Source: JBASNZ01 sp049657775
GTDB taxonomy: Bacteria; Actinomycetota; Coriobacteriia; Anaerosomatales; Anaerosomataceae
Length of the DNA stretch: 42,577 nucleotides
Reading direction: 5' to 3'
Assembly (NCBI GenBank): GCA_049657775.1
Contig: JBASNZ010000069.1
Coordinates: 1 to 42,577 of the forward strand
The translations under genes were made by a program, and so were the position numbers. Shown in pieces: positions 8,384-15,788 of the stretch (within the stretch, counting starts at the first letter, position 1; the number at the start of each line of letters is the position of its first letter). The notes below the pieces were generated by a model. The model saw only the letters and a program-made list of their open reading frames with translations, ran no database searches and had not been told where the DNA came from.

Positions 8384-9346
8384 TTAGCGGGACAGGCGCG
8401 CAATATCCGAGTCGACCATCATCTCAACCAGATCGCGGAAGCCCACCTGCGGTTCCCATCCCAGCTTCTCGCGCGCCTTGGATGAGTCGCCGTGGAGCAG
8501 GTCCACCTCGGCCGGGCGCATGAACTGCGGGTCGCTCACAACATGCTTCTCGTACTCGAGGCCGACACGCGAGAACGCGATCTCGCAGAACTCGCGAACC
8601 GTATGCGTCTCGCCGCTGGCGATAACGTAGTCGTCTGCCTCATCTTGCTGCAGCATCCGCCACATCATCTCCACATAGTCGCCCGCATACCCCCAGTCGC
8701 GCGAGGCATCGAGGTTACCCAGCCGCAACTCGGACTCCATACCCAGCTTGATACGCGCCGCACCGTCGGAGATCTTGCGCGTCACAAACTCAAGCCCGCG
8801 CCGGGGTGACTCGTGGTTGAAGAGGATTCCGTTACTGGCGTGGATCCCAAAGCTCTCGCGGTAGTTGAGCGTGATGAAGTAGCCGTACACCTTGGCCACC
8901 CCGTAAGGGGAACGGGGATGGAACGGCGTGTTCTCGGTCTGCGGGGTCTCCTTGACCTTGCCGAACATCTCCGAGGAGGACGCCTGATAGAAGCGCGCGT
9001 CGAGCTTCTCGCGACGGATAGCCTCAAGCAGACGGGTCACGCCGATGGCGTCGACGTCTCCGGTGTACTCGGACTGCTTCCACGAATCAGCGACGAACGA
9101 CTGAGCGGCCAGGTTGTAGACCTCATCGGGCTGCGACTGCCGAACGGCGTCGATGAGCGACGCCTGATCGCTCAGGTCACCCGAGAGGAGTGTGACTCGA
9201 TGCAGCAAGTGATCGATGCGTTCGAACGAGCCCGTGGAGGCCCGGCGTACGAGGCCGAAGACTTCGTACCCCTTCTCTAGCAGCAGCTCGGCCAGATACG
9301 AGCCATCTTGCCCCGTGATGCCGGTGATGAGTGCTCGCTTGGTCAT
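8384..9346 (-). CDS. gmd: GDP-mannose 4,6-dehydratase
   Basis: Converts GDP-mannose to GDP-4-keto-6-deoxymannose, the entry to GDP-fucose, rhamnose and related sugars. It shows TGITGQDGSYLAELLLEKG, GLVRRAS, YNLAAQSFVADSW, QASSSEMFG and YGVAK, all standard for Gmd. The start at 9346 is preceded by TTGGAGT; an ATG four codons upstream is less likely. The length of 320 aa is on the short side for Gmd. The enzyme upstream, ManC, makes its substrate. The gene is followed after 21 bp by its own divergent paralogue. Confidence 0.9.
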   Translation of the reverse strand: MTKRALITGITGQDGSYLAELLLEKGYEVFGLVRRASTGSFERIDHLLHRVTLLSGDLSDQASLIDAVRQSQPDEVYNLAAQSFVADSWKQSEYTGDVDAIGVTRLLEAIRREKLDARFYQASSSEMFGKVKETPQTENTPFHPRSPYGVAKVYGYFITLNYRESFGIHASNGILFNHESPRRGLEFVTRKISDGAARIKLGMESELRLGNLDASRDWGYAGDYVEMMWRMLQQDEADDYVIASGETHTVREFCEIAFSRVGLEYEKHVVSDPQFMRPAEVDLLHGDSSKAREKLGWEPQVGFRDLVEMMVDSDIARLSR

Positions 9347-9376
9347 CCCAGACTCCAATCAGCGAGAGCGCGCAGG

Positions 9377-10834
9377 CTATCCGCGTGCCCAGTCATCGTC
9401 AAGTCGGATGATATCGTCCTCGCCAAGATACTCGCCCACCTGCACCTCGATAAGCTTGAGCGGGACCTTCCCGCAGTTCTCAAGCCGGTGGACCGCGCCG
9501 ACCGGGATGAAGATGCTCTCGTTCGCGTGTACCTCGACGCGCTCCTCGTCACGGGTCGCCACCGCAGTGCCGTTGACCACGATCCAGTGCTCGCTCCGAT
9601 GGTGATGCTTCTGGAGGCTCAGCCGGGATCCCGGCTTCACCTCGATCATCTTGATCTGGTAGTTGGGCGCCGACAGCAGACTCGTCCACGACCCCCACGG
9701 CCGCAGACTCACCTTGGGCTGCACGACCTCCTCGGCGCCGCTCGCCTTGAGCGCCTCAACGATCTGTCGGACGTCTTGCGCATGCGACTTGTCCAGCACC
9801 AGCGTGGCATCGGACGTGTCGACAACGATGAGGTCCTTGACGCCGAGCGTGGCTACCAACCGATCGGTCGAGTAGACGATCGTATCCGTGGTGCCGATGT
9901 CCACCCCTCGGCCGACGCGTGTGTTGCCGAACTCGTCCTCCTCTGCGACGTCCGCAAGCGCGAGCAGCGAGCCGACGTCGCTCCACTGAAGCGGAGCCGG
10001 AATCACGGCGACACGGTTGGAGCGCTCCATCACCGCGGTGTCGATCGACGCGGGCGTGAGCGCCTCGAATCGGGCGCGCGCCTCGTCACCGTTGCGCTCG
10101 GCCGATGCCTGCGAGGCGATCCAGCGTGCGGTGTCTGCTATCGCAGCGGTCTCCCCGCCGGCCGCATCCAACTCCTCAAGCACGCGCGATGCGCGCATCA
10201 CGAAGATGCCGGCGTTCCAGAAGTAGCGGCCGCTCGTCACGAACTGCTCGGCGTGGACGGCGTCGGGCTTCTCGACGAATCGCTCAACGACATGTGGCGT
10301 CACGGATCCGTGGGCGAACTGCTCAAGCGGGCTCGCTGCAAGGATGTAGCCGTATCCGGTCTCGGGCCGTGTGGGGGTGATGCCGATGGTCACCAGATAA
10401 CCATCCTGCGCGGCGGCAACGGCAGCAGCGATGCAATCGGACCAGACCTCCCCATCCTCGAGGATGTGGTCAGAGGGGAGCACGACCAGCACGGCATCCG
10501 GGTCCTCGGACTGGAAGATCGCCGCAGCAAGAGCGATCGCGGGTGCCGTGTTGCGTGCGATCGGCTCCTGAATGTACCGAACGCTGTGCAGACGATGGTC
10601 CTCCTGGGCAGTGAGGTGATTGCGCAACTCGTCGAACAGCCGCTCGTTGGTGACCACCGTAACGCGGCGTCCGTCGCCGGCAAAGGGCAGGATCCGGTGA
10701 ACCGCCTGCGCGATGAGGGATTCGGTGCCGAACATCGATAGCAGCTGCTTCGGCTTGAGTTCACGGGAGAGCGGCCAGAATCGCTGCCCGCTCCCTCCAG
10801 CGAGGATCGCCGCGTACACGTGCTCGGATGTCAT
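9377..10834 (-). CDS. manC: Mannose-1-phosphate guanylyltransferase / mannose-6-phosphate isomerase
   Basis: Bifunctional type II enzyme that makes GDP-mannose and can supply mannose-6-phosphate. The N-terminal guanylyltransferase domain opens with AAILAGGSGQRFWPLS followed by KPKQLL. The C-terminal cupin holds RPWGSW, LSLQKHHHRSEHW and FIPVGAVHRLEN, the metal-binding signature of the isomerase part. The ATG at 10834 gives 485 aa, the usual length; the open frame further upstream is not ManC-like. It follows galU by 10 bp and feeds gmd. Confidence 0.93.
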   Translation of the reverse strand: MTSEHVYAAILAGGSGQRFWPLSRELKPKQLLSMFGTESLIAQAVHRILPFAGDGRRVTVVTNERLFDELRNHLTAQEDHRLHSVRYIQEPIARNTAPAIALAAAIFQSEDPDAVLVVLPSDHILEDGEVWSDCIAAAVAAAQDGYLVTIGITPTRPETGYGYILAASPLEQFAHGSVTPHVVERFVEKPDAVHAEQFVTSGRYFWNAGIFVMRASRVLEELDAAGGETAAIADTARWIASQASAERNGDEARARFEALTPASIDTAVMERSNRVAVIPAPLQWSDVGSLLALADVAEEDEFGNTRVGRGVDIGTTDTIVYSTDRLVATLGVKDLIVVDTSDATLVLDKSHAQDVRQIVEALKASGAEEVVQPKVSLRPWGSWTSLLSAPNYQIKMIEVKPGSRLSLQKHHHRSEHWIVVNGTAVATRDEERVEVHANESIFIPVGAVHRLENCGKVPLKLIEVQVGEYLGEDDIIRLDDDWARG

Positions 10835-10844
10835 AGCTCCGCCC

Positions 10845-11696
10845 CTACCCGAGTATCCGCTCAAGGCTCTCCCGGAGCGCCGCGCCGTACTCAGCCGACT
10901 CAAGCGCGATCTCCACGTTGGCCTCAAGCCACGAGAGCACGTTGCCGGTGTCAAATCCGTCGCAGTCGATCGAGACGGCGTAGATGTCCTCGGTCTTGAG
11001 CAGCTCTTTGAGGGCGTCGGTGAGCTGGATCTCGTCGCCGCGCCCCGGCTCGACGCGCGGCAAGAGCTCCATGACCTTCGGCGTGAGCAGGTAACGACCG
11101 AAGATCGCCAGGTTGCTCGGAGCGGTGTTGACCGCTGGCTTCTCCACAAGATCGCTCAGCTTCCACACGCCCGGCTCGACCTCGTGTCCGGCGATCACGC
11201 CGTATCGGCTTACCAGGTGCTGCTCGACCGGCGTGACCGCGAGGACCGATGTCCCGTACTTCTCGTGGACTTCTCTCAGCTTGGGCAGGCACTCGTTGCC
11301 CGGCACGATCACATCGCCGAGGAGCACGAAGAACGGCTCGTCGCCGGTGTGCGCCGCGCCGGTGAGGACCGCGTGTCCAAGTCCGCGCGGACGCTTCTGC
11401 CGCACGTAGAAGACCTCGGCCAGATCCGATATGGCCCGGACCTCGCGCAGTTTCTCGGTGGCGCCGGAACGCTCGAGAAGGTCCTCGAGCTCCAGCGATC
11501 GATCGAAGTGGTCCTCGATGGCCCGCTTCCCGCGACCGGTGATGATGAGCACGTCGTCAACGCCAGCCGCTACGGCCTCTTCCACCACGTACTGGATGAC
11601 CGGCTTGCCAACGATGGGGAGCATCTCTTTGGGCTGCGCCTTGGTGGCAGGCAGGAATCGCGTGCCAAGACCGGCGGCTGGGATGATGGCTTTCAT
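10845..11696 (-). CDS. galU: UTP-glucose-1-phosphate uridylyltransferase
   Basis: Makes UDP-glucose from UTP and glucose-1-phosphate for envelope polysaccharides. The N-terminus MKAIIPAAGLGTRFLPATKA, then PKEMLPIVGKPVIQYVVEEA, is diagnostic. ADVFYV-like and RPRGLGHAVL regions follow, and YGVIAG lies in the middle. The length of 283 aa is normal. It is the first gene of the minus-strand sugar operon. An AGGGAGG lies about a dozen bases before the ATG. Its promoter should lie in the 131-bp region shared with the divergent methyltransferase gene. Confidence 0.95.
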   Translation of the reverse strand: MKAIIPAAGLGTRFLPATKAQPKEMLPIVGKPVIQYVVEEAVAAGVDDVLIITGRGKRAIEDHFDRSLELEDLLERSGATEKLREVRAISDLAEVFYVRQKRPRGLGHAVLTGAAHTGDEPFFVLLGDVIVPGNECLPKLREVHEKYGTSVLAVTPVEQHLVSRYGVIAGHEVEPGVWKLSDLVEKPAVNTAPSNLAIFGRYLLTPKVMELLPRVEPGRGDEIQLTDALKELLKTEDIYAVSIDCDGFDTGNVLSWLEANVEIALESAEYGAALRESLERILG

Positions 11697-11759
11697 GTGT
11701 TCCGGATACCTCCCTGGGACAGAGCGTACCTGCCTATGCTAGTACATGTGCGGGGGGAC

Positions 11760-11795
11760 GGCACCCACAAGTCTTGGCACCCACAGGTCTTGGCA
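11760..11795 (+). repeat. 16-bp tandem repeat in the galU/methyltransferase intergenic region
   Basis: Two adjacent copies of GGCACCCACARGTCTT (one A/G difference) and a 4-base start of a third copy. They end 20 bases before the -10 box of the methyltransferase promoter. The position and directness of the repeat suggest a regulator binding site, but a chance slippage product is possible. Confidence 0.6.
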
Positions 11796-11827
11796 GCGCC
11801 CGAGGCGGTATCAAGTATAATCGCCCG
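11790..11827 (+). promoter_or_regulatory. Promoter for a leaderless methyltransferase transcript
   Basis: A perfect TATAAT lies at 11816-11821 and is followed by exactly six bases before the ATG. A normal transcription start would fall on the A of the start codon. No Shine-Dalgarno sequence precedes the ATG, which agrees with a leaderless mRNA. The best -35-like sequence, TTGGCA at 11790-11795, is at a long 20-bp spacing. Confidence 0.55.
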
Positions 11828-12619
11828 ATGACTCAGAGACTCGATACCCTCGATAGCGCGGACCGGGCCGCACTCCACGACAGCTTCATGGAGCTGCGGG
11901 CAGCTGCCCGTGCGGTCGAGCCGGACGCCTGGTGGCTCCAACTCACCGAGCTCACGACGCTAGGTTACGAGTCCATCCTGGACGAGATCGCCTCTCGCGT
12001 GCGCCAGACACCGGCAGGCGCCGACGCCCACATCCTGGACTGGGGCGGCGGACCGGGGTTCCTCTCGTACCTGCTCGAGGCCCTCGGCCTGTCCACGACG
12101 TACTACGACCTCAAATACGACTACCCGTCATTCGAGTACGTGCTCAGTGCGATCTCCGCCGAGAAGCACTTCGTGGGCGACGATCCCGTGACGCTCCCGT
12201 TCCCCGATGCCTCCTTCGACGCCGTGATCTCCTGCGGCGTGCTGGAGCACGTGCCCGACGCGGGCGGCTCGCTGCGCGAGATCTGCCGGGTGCTCAAGCC
12301 GGGCGGGCTGTTCTTCGTCTACCACTTCCCGAACAAGTGGTCGTGGACCGAGGCCCTGTCGAGGCTCCTGAAGCGCCCGCACCACGACGTACTCTGGACA
12401 CAAAAGCAGCTTCTCGGCGAGGTGCGAGATGCCGGGATGGAGATCGAACGCTTCGACTACCGCTACATGGTGCCCCGGAACCTCGTGGGGTTCGAACGCG
12501 CGAGCGCATTCGTTTCGCGGCACGCACCGGCGATCTACCGTGCGGATCGCGTCGCTTCACGGGTTCCTGGCCTGCGCACGACCGCAAACGCGCTCAACTG
12601 CGTCGCCGTTAAGCGGTAG
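11828..12619 (+). CDS. Class I SAM-dependent methyltransferase (Methyltransf_11 type)
   Basis: A 263-aa Rossmann-fold methyltransferase. The SAM motif I is LDWGGGPGFLSYLL (near residue 70). DDPVTLPFPDASFDAVIS and CGVLEHVPD give motifs II/III, and ICRVLKPGGLFFVYHFPN closes the fold. The C-terminal third (residues ~185-263) has no recognisable signature. It stands alone on the plus strand between the polysaccharide and heme operons. Its context fits modification of a sugar, lipid or small metabolite; the substrate is unknown. The ATG at 11828 is chosen because the protein fold begins soon after it and because a -10 box sits exactly one promoter distance upstream. Confidence 0.8.
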   Translation: MTQRLDTLDSADRAALHDSFMELRAAARAVEPDAWWLQLTELTTLGYESILDEIASRVRQTPAGADAHILDWGGGPGFLSYLLEALGLSTTYYDLKYDYPSFEYVLSAISAEKHFVGDDPVTLPFPDASFDAVISCGVLEHVPDAGGSLREICRVLKPGGLFFVYHFPNKWSWTEALSRLLKRPHHDVLWTQKQLLGEVRDAGMEIERFDYRYMVPRNLVGFERASAFVSRHAPAIYRADRVASRVPGLRTTANALNCVAVKR

Positions 12620-12650
12620 CGGCCGAGGCGAGCTCTCCTGGTGCGGTGAC

Positions 12651-13934
12651 CTACAACTGCGCCAGCACTGCGGCAGCGGCATCTGTCATGGCGTCGATGT
12701 CCGCGTCGGCATGCGCCATGCCTACGAACGTCGCCTCGAACTGGCTCGGCGCGAGAACGATGCCCGAGTCGAGCATGCCCCGGAAGTACCGCGCGTAGCG
12801 ATCGGTATCGGCCGTGGCGGCTGTCGGCCAGTCGCGAACCTCCTCGGCGGTGAAGAACATGCAGGCCATCGCACCCACGCGGGTGAGATAGGCGTCGATA
12901 CCGGCGGCGTCCACTGCCGAGCGGAGCCCGGCCTCGAGACGGGCGCCCTTGCGCTCGAGCTCGTCGTAGACGCCCGGCTGCTTGAGCGCGTCGATGAGCG
13001 CGAGGCCGGCGACCATCGCGATCGGGTTGCCAGAGAGGGTACCCGCCTGGTAGACGGGTCCGACCGGCGCCAGGCACTCCATGATCTCGCGCTTGCCACC
13101 GAACGCGCCCACCGGAAAACCGCCGCCGATGATCTTGCCCAGCGTGGTGAGATCGGGCGTCACGCCGTAGCGCTCCTGCGCGCCGCCAAGCGCCACGCGG
13201 AAGCCGGTGATGACCTCGTCAAAGATGAGAACCACGCCGTACTCGTCGCACAGGGCGCGCAGGCCCTCGAGGAAGCCCTCGGCCGGCGGCACGACGCCCA
13301 TGTTGCCGGCCACAGGCTCCACGATGATCGCGGCGACCTGCTCGCCCTCGGCCACCAGCGCAGCGCGAACCGCGTCGAGGTCGTTGTACGGCAGAACGAC
13401 CGTGTCGGCCGCCGCGCCCTTGGTAACGCCGGGCGTACTGGGAATGCCCAGCGTGAGCAACCCCGAACCGGCGGCCACGAGCAGCGCGTCGGAGTGGCCG
13501 TGGTAGTTGCCGTCGAACTTGATGAACTTCTCGCGACCGGTGAACCCGCGCGCGAGACGGATGGCGCTCATCGTCGCTTCGGTGCCCGAGGACACCATGC
13601 GCACCATCTCGATCGACGGCACCGCGGCGCAGACCTCCTCGGCCATACGCACTTCGATCTCGGTGGGGGCGCCGTAGCTGGTCCCGCGATCAAGCTGCTG
13701 GCGCACCGCATCGAGGACGGCCTCGGGCGCGTGGCCCAGGATCATCGGACCCCACGAGGCCACGAAGTCGATGTACTCGTTGCCGTCGGCATCCCACACG
13801 CGGGCGCCCTTGGCGTGGTCGTAGAAGATCGGGTCGGTTCCGACGCTGCGGAAGGCCCGCACCGGCGAGTTGACGCCGCCGGGGATAACGCGCTGAGCGC
13901 GCGCGAAAAGGTCATGCGAGATGTCGTGCTGCAT
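12651..13934 (-). CDS. hemL: Glutamate-1-semialdehyde 2,1-aminomutase
   Basis: PLP enzyme that turns glutamate-1-semialdehyde into 5-aminolevulinate, the second step after HemA. Motifs include PGGVNSPVRAF near the N-terminus, YHGHSDALL, VILIFDEVITGFRVA with the PLP-contacting Asp, and TTLGKIIGGGFPVGAFGGK with the Schiff-base Lys. The length of 427 aa is typical. The ATG at 13934 has GAAGGGGG upstream. It is the last gene of the heme operon, 88 bp after the transporter pair, and seems to have its own extended -10 promoter. Confidence 0.95.
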   Translation of the reverse strand: MQHDISHDLFARAQRVIPGGVNSPVRAFRSVGTDPIFYDHAKGARVWDADGNEYIDFVASWGPMILGHAPEAVLDAVRQQLDRGTSYGAPTEIEVRMAEEVCAAVPSIEMVRMVSSGTEATMSAIRLARGFTGREKFIKFDGNYHGHSDALLVAAGSGLLTLGIPSTPGVTKGAAADTVVLPYNDLDAVRAALVAEGEQVAAIIVEPVAGNMGVVPPAEGFLEGLRALCDEYGVVLIFDEVITGFRVALGGAQERYGVTPDLTTLGKIIGGGFPVGAFGGKREIMECLAPVGPVYQAGTLSGNPIAMVAGLALIDALKQPGVYDELERKGARLEAGLRSAVDAAGIDAYLTRVGAMACMFFTAEEVRDWPTAATADTDRYARYFRGMLDSGIVLAPSQFEATFVGMAHADADIDAMTDAAAAVLAQL

Positions 13935-13988
13935 GAAACGAACGCCCCCTTCGGATGAGTCGTCGCGCTCGTCGCGACACATCCGCTG

Positions 13989-13997
13989 AGTATACCA
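13989..13997 (-). promoter_or_regulatory. Extended -10 promoter upstream of hemL
   Basis: On the minus strand TGGTATACT forms a TGnTATAAT-type extended -10 box. It would start transcription near 13982, about 48 nt before the hemL start codon. There is no good -35 element, as is usual for extended -10 promoters. It could give hemL expression independent of the hemA promoter. Confidence 0.4.
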
Positions 13998-14022
13998 GGG
14001 CTACGTGCCGGTTTGCGTTGAG

Positions 14023-14394
14023 TCACCCCGACGCTGCGACGGCAAAGACACCCGCGACGACGAGCGCCACACCCAGCCACTGCCGCGTCGCCAGCCGCTC
14101 CCCGAACACCGCAACGGCAGCTACTACGACGGCCGCATACGCGAGCCCAAGGAACGGGTACGCGAAACTGAGCTCAACGCGCGACAGAATGACGATCCAC
14201 GCCAACGCCGAGAGCCCGTAGACGCCAAATCCCAGCGGCACGAGCGGCGATCTGGCGAGGTCGCGGAGTAGCGTTCCCGGCTTACGCAGCCGCGCGGCTC
14301 CGACGGGGCCCACGCGCTTCATGCCCGCCTTGAGCATCAACTGGCCACAGATCACCAGGGACACCGTTCCTAGGATGCCGCCGATCTCACTCAC
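14023..14394 (-). CDS. Half-size EamA/SMR-type membrane transporter, second of a pair
   Basis: A 123-aa protein with four hydrophobic segments and the fold pattern of SMR/ArnF-like half transporters. It shows a GQLMLKAGM stretch in helix 1, RVELSFAYPFLGLAYA in helix 3, and GERLATRQWLGVALVVAGV in helix 4. The GTG start overlaps the stop of the preceding, related gene by 4 bp, so the two are probably made together as a heterodimer. It sits between ahbAB and hemL in a heme operon. Transport of a tetrapyrrole-related compound or a lipid-linked sugar are both possible; neither is shown. Confidence 0.7.
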   Translation of the reverse strand: MSEIGGILGTVSLVICGQLMLKAGMKRVGPVGAARLRKPGTLLRDLARSPLVPLGFGVYGLSALAWIVILSRVELSFAYPFLGLAYAAVVVAAVAVFGERLATRQWLGVALVVAGVFAVAASG

Positions 14395-14792
14395 TGGCCG
14401 GCCTCCACGGTCGCGCGCGCGGGCGGCCCCCAACTCACCAGGACGACCCCCGCAACGATGAGCACGACGCCAAGCCAGCGCAGAGGACCCACCGACTCAC
14501 CGAGCGCCCACGATGCGACAACGACGATCGCGTAGCTTGCCGAACCGAGCGGGTACACGGCAGCAAGATCAAGCCGGGAGAGGACCACGAGCCACATCAC
14601 CGAGGAGAGTGCGTACGCAGCGAGGCCGAGCAGCACCTGCGGCCGAAGGAGCGCGCTCGCGAGTGTCGCGAGGACCCCCTCCCCAGCAAGCCCTGCGGTG
14701 CCCCCCTTCATCAGCAACTGACCGATGGCACCAAACGTCACGCTCACCGCCGCCAGGGTCAGCCCCTTGGTATCCCGTCGGTCGCGGGGCAC
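14391..14792 (-). CDS. Half-size EamA/SMR-type membrane transporter, first of a pair
   Basis: A 133-aa protein with four predicted membrane segments, homologous to its downstream partner. It shows GQLLMKGGT in helix 1, RLDLAAVYPLGSASYA in helix 3, and GESVGPLRWLGVVLIVAGVVLVSWG in helix 4. Paired SMR-family proteins often work as antiparallel heterodimers, as with the ArnE/ArnF-type flippase subunits. The GTG start shares one base with the ahbAB stop (TAGTG), indicating tight coupling to the siroheme decarboxylase. The substrate is unknown. Confidence 0.7.
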   Translation of the reverse strand: MPRDRRDTKGLTLAAVSVTFGAIGQLLMKGGTAGLAGEGVLATLASALLRPQVLLGLAAYALSSVMWLVVLSRLDLAAVYPLGSASYAIVVVASWALGESVGPLRWLGVVLIVAGVVLVSWGPPARATVEAGQ

Positions 14793-15787
14793 TACTCTCC
14801 TTCGGCGAAGTACGTCATCGACGTGCGTTTGTACTCACGTACAGCGTACAGCATCCGTGGGGGCGTCAACTCCGCGTGTGCGCTCAGTGATTCGACACAC
14901 GCGTCGATGCCTTCGCGAGAGGGTGCATGGATCATCGCGTAGATGGCCGGCGAATCGCCAAAGGCGGGCGGTCGCTGGTAGCAGTGGCTCACGTTCTCGC
15001 ACGCGGCGATCGCCTGGCCCGCTTCGTCGATGCGTTCCTCGGGCACCATCCACACCGAAACTGCGTTGGCGCCAACCGAAGACATGCGCCCGCTCGCGGC
15101 AAAGCGGCGGATGAGTCGGGCGGCAGCCCAGCCGACGATGGCGTCCACCACCCAGGCCTCGTCCACGTCGTAACCGCACTCCTCGAGCGTCTTTGCAAGC
15201 GCGAGGAATGGGTGCTCGATAAGTGGCAGGTCCGCCTGAACCAGGCGAGCGAGCGCCTTCTCCTCGCGACTGAACGCCGGAGGGTGTTCAACCGGCGCTG
15301 CCGACACGACCTCGCCGTGGCCAGCCGTGCTCATGTCGGTCGTGACCTTGAAGACCCGGATGGCGGGCAGTTCGAGCACCCCGCCCACGCCGGAGCGCTC
15401 CGCGATCTCATCCAGCAGCACCCGCGTGCGCGCGGTCGACGGCGTGAGCAGCGTGAACCAGAGATTGTAGCGATCTTCACGTTCGTAGACGTGCGTAACG
15501 CCGGGGTATTCGCCGATAAGCGCCGCGACATCGTCGGCACGGTCGTCGTCAACGGAGACCGCGGCCAAGGTGGACCTGTACCCGAGCCGGTGGGCGTCGA
15601 ATACGGCACCCAGGCGTCCGAGCGCGCCGGTTGCCCGCAGCGTCCGGACGATTGCGAGCACTTCACCTTCGGAAAGACCCATCTCGCGGGCAAGAACGTC
15701 GAAGGGCCGCGCCGCAACAGGGAACGACGCCCGGATACGTTCCAGCACCCGGGCCTCGACTTGGTTCATCGGCATGGTGTCGGGCAT
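14792..15787 (-). CDS. ahbAB: Siroheme decarboxylase, fused AhbA-AhbB (NirDL-like)
   Basis: Removes the C12 and C18 acetate carboxyls of siroheme to give didecarboxysiroheme on the alternative (Ahb) heme pathway. The 331-aa protein is two AsnC/Lrp-like modules in tandem, each with a helix-turn-helix-like part and a ferredoxin-like part. Half 1 (about residues 1-160) has LGRLGAVFDAHRLGYRS and YEREDRYNLWF. Half 2 (about 185-331) has GANAVSVWMVPEE and SHCYQRPPAF, then YAMIHAP. AhbA and AhbB are usually separate subunits; fusions are also known in heme d1 (NirDL) systems. The ATG at 15787, with GAGGGGT before it, lies one base after the ahbD stop. Confidence 0.85.
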   Translation of the reverse strand: MPDTMPMNQVEARVLERIRASFPVAARPFDVLAREMGLSEGEVLAIVRTLRATGALGRLGAVFDAHRLGYRSTLAAVSVDDDRADDVAALIGEYPGVTHVYEREDRYNLWFTLLTPSTARTRVLLDEIAERSGVGGVLELPAIRVFKVTTDMSTAGHGEVVSAAPVEHPPAFSREEKALARLVQADLPLIEHPFLALAKTLEECGYDVDEAWVVDAIVGWAAARLIRRFAASGRMSSVGANAVSVWMVPEERIDEAGQAIAACENVSHCYQRPPAFGDSPAIYAMIHAPSREGIDACVESLSAHAELTPPRMLYAVREYKRTSMTYFAEGE

Positions 15788-15788
15788 G

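Noticed and set aside
9308..10741. Long plus-strand open frame opposite manC
   Set aside because: Antisense shadow of manC, whose nucleotidyltransferase and cupin motifs are complete.
12429..13958. Long plus-strand open frame opposite hemL
   Set aside because: Antisense shadow; it also overlaps the end of the plus-strand methyltransferase in another frame.
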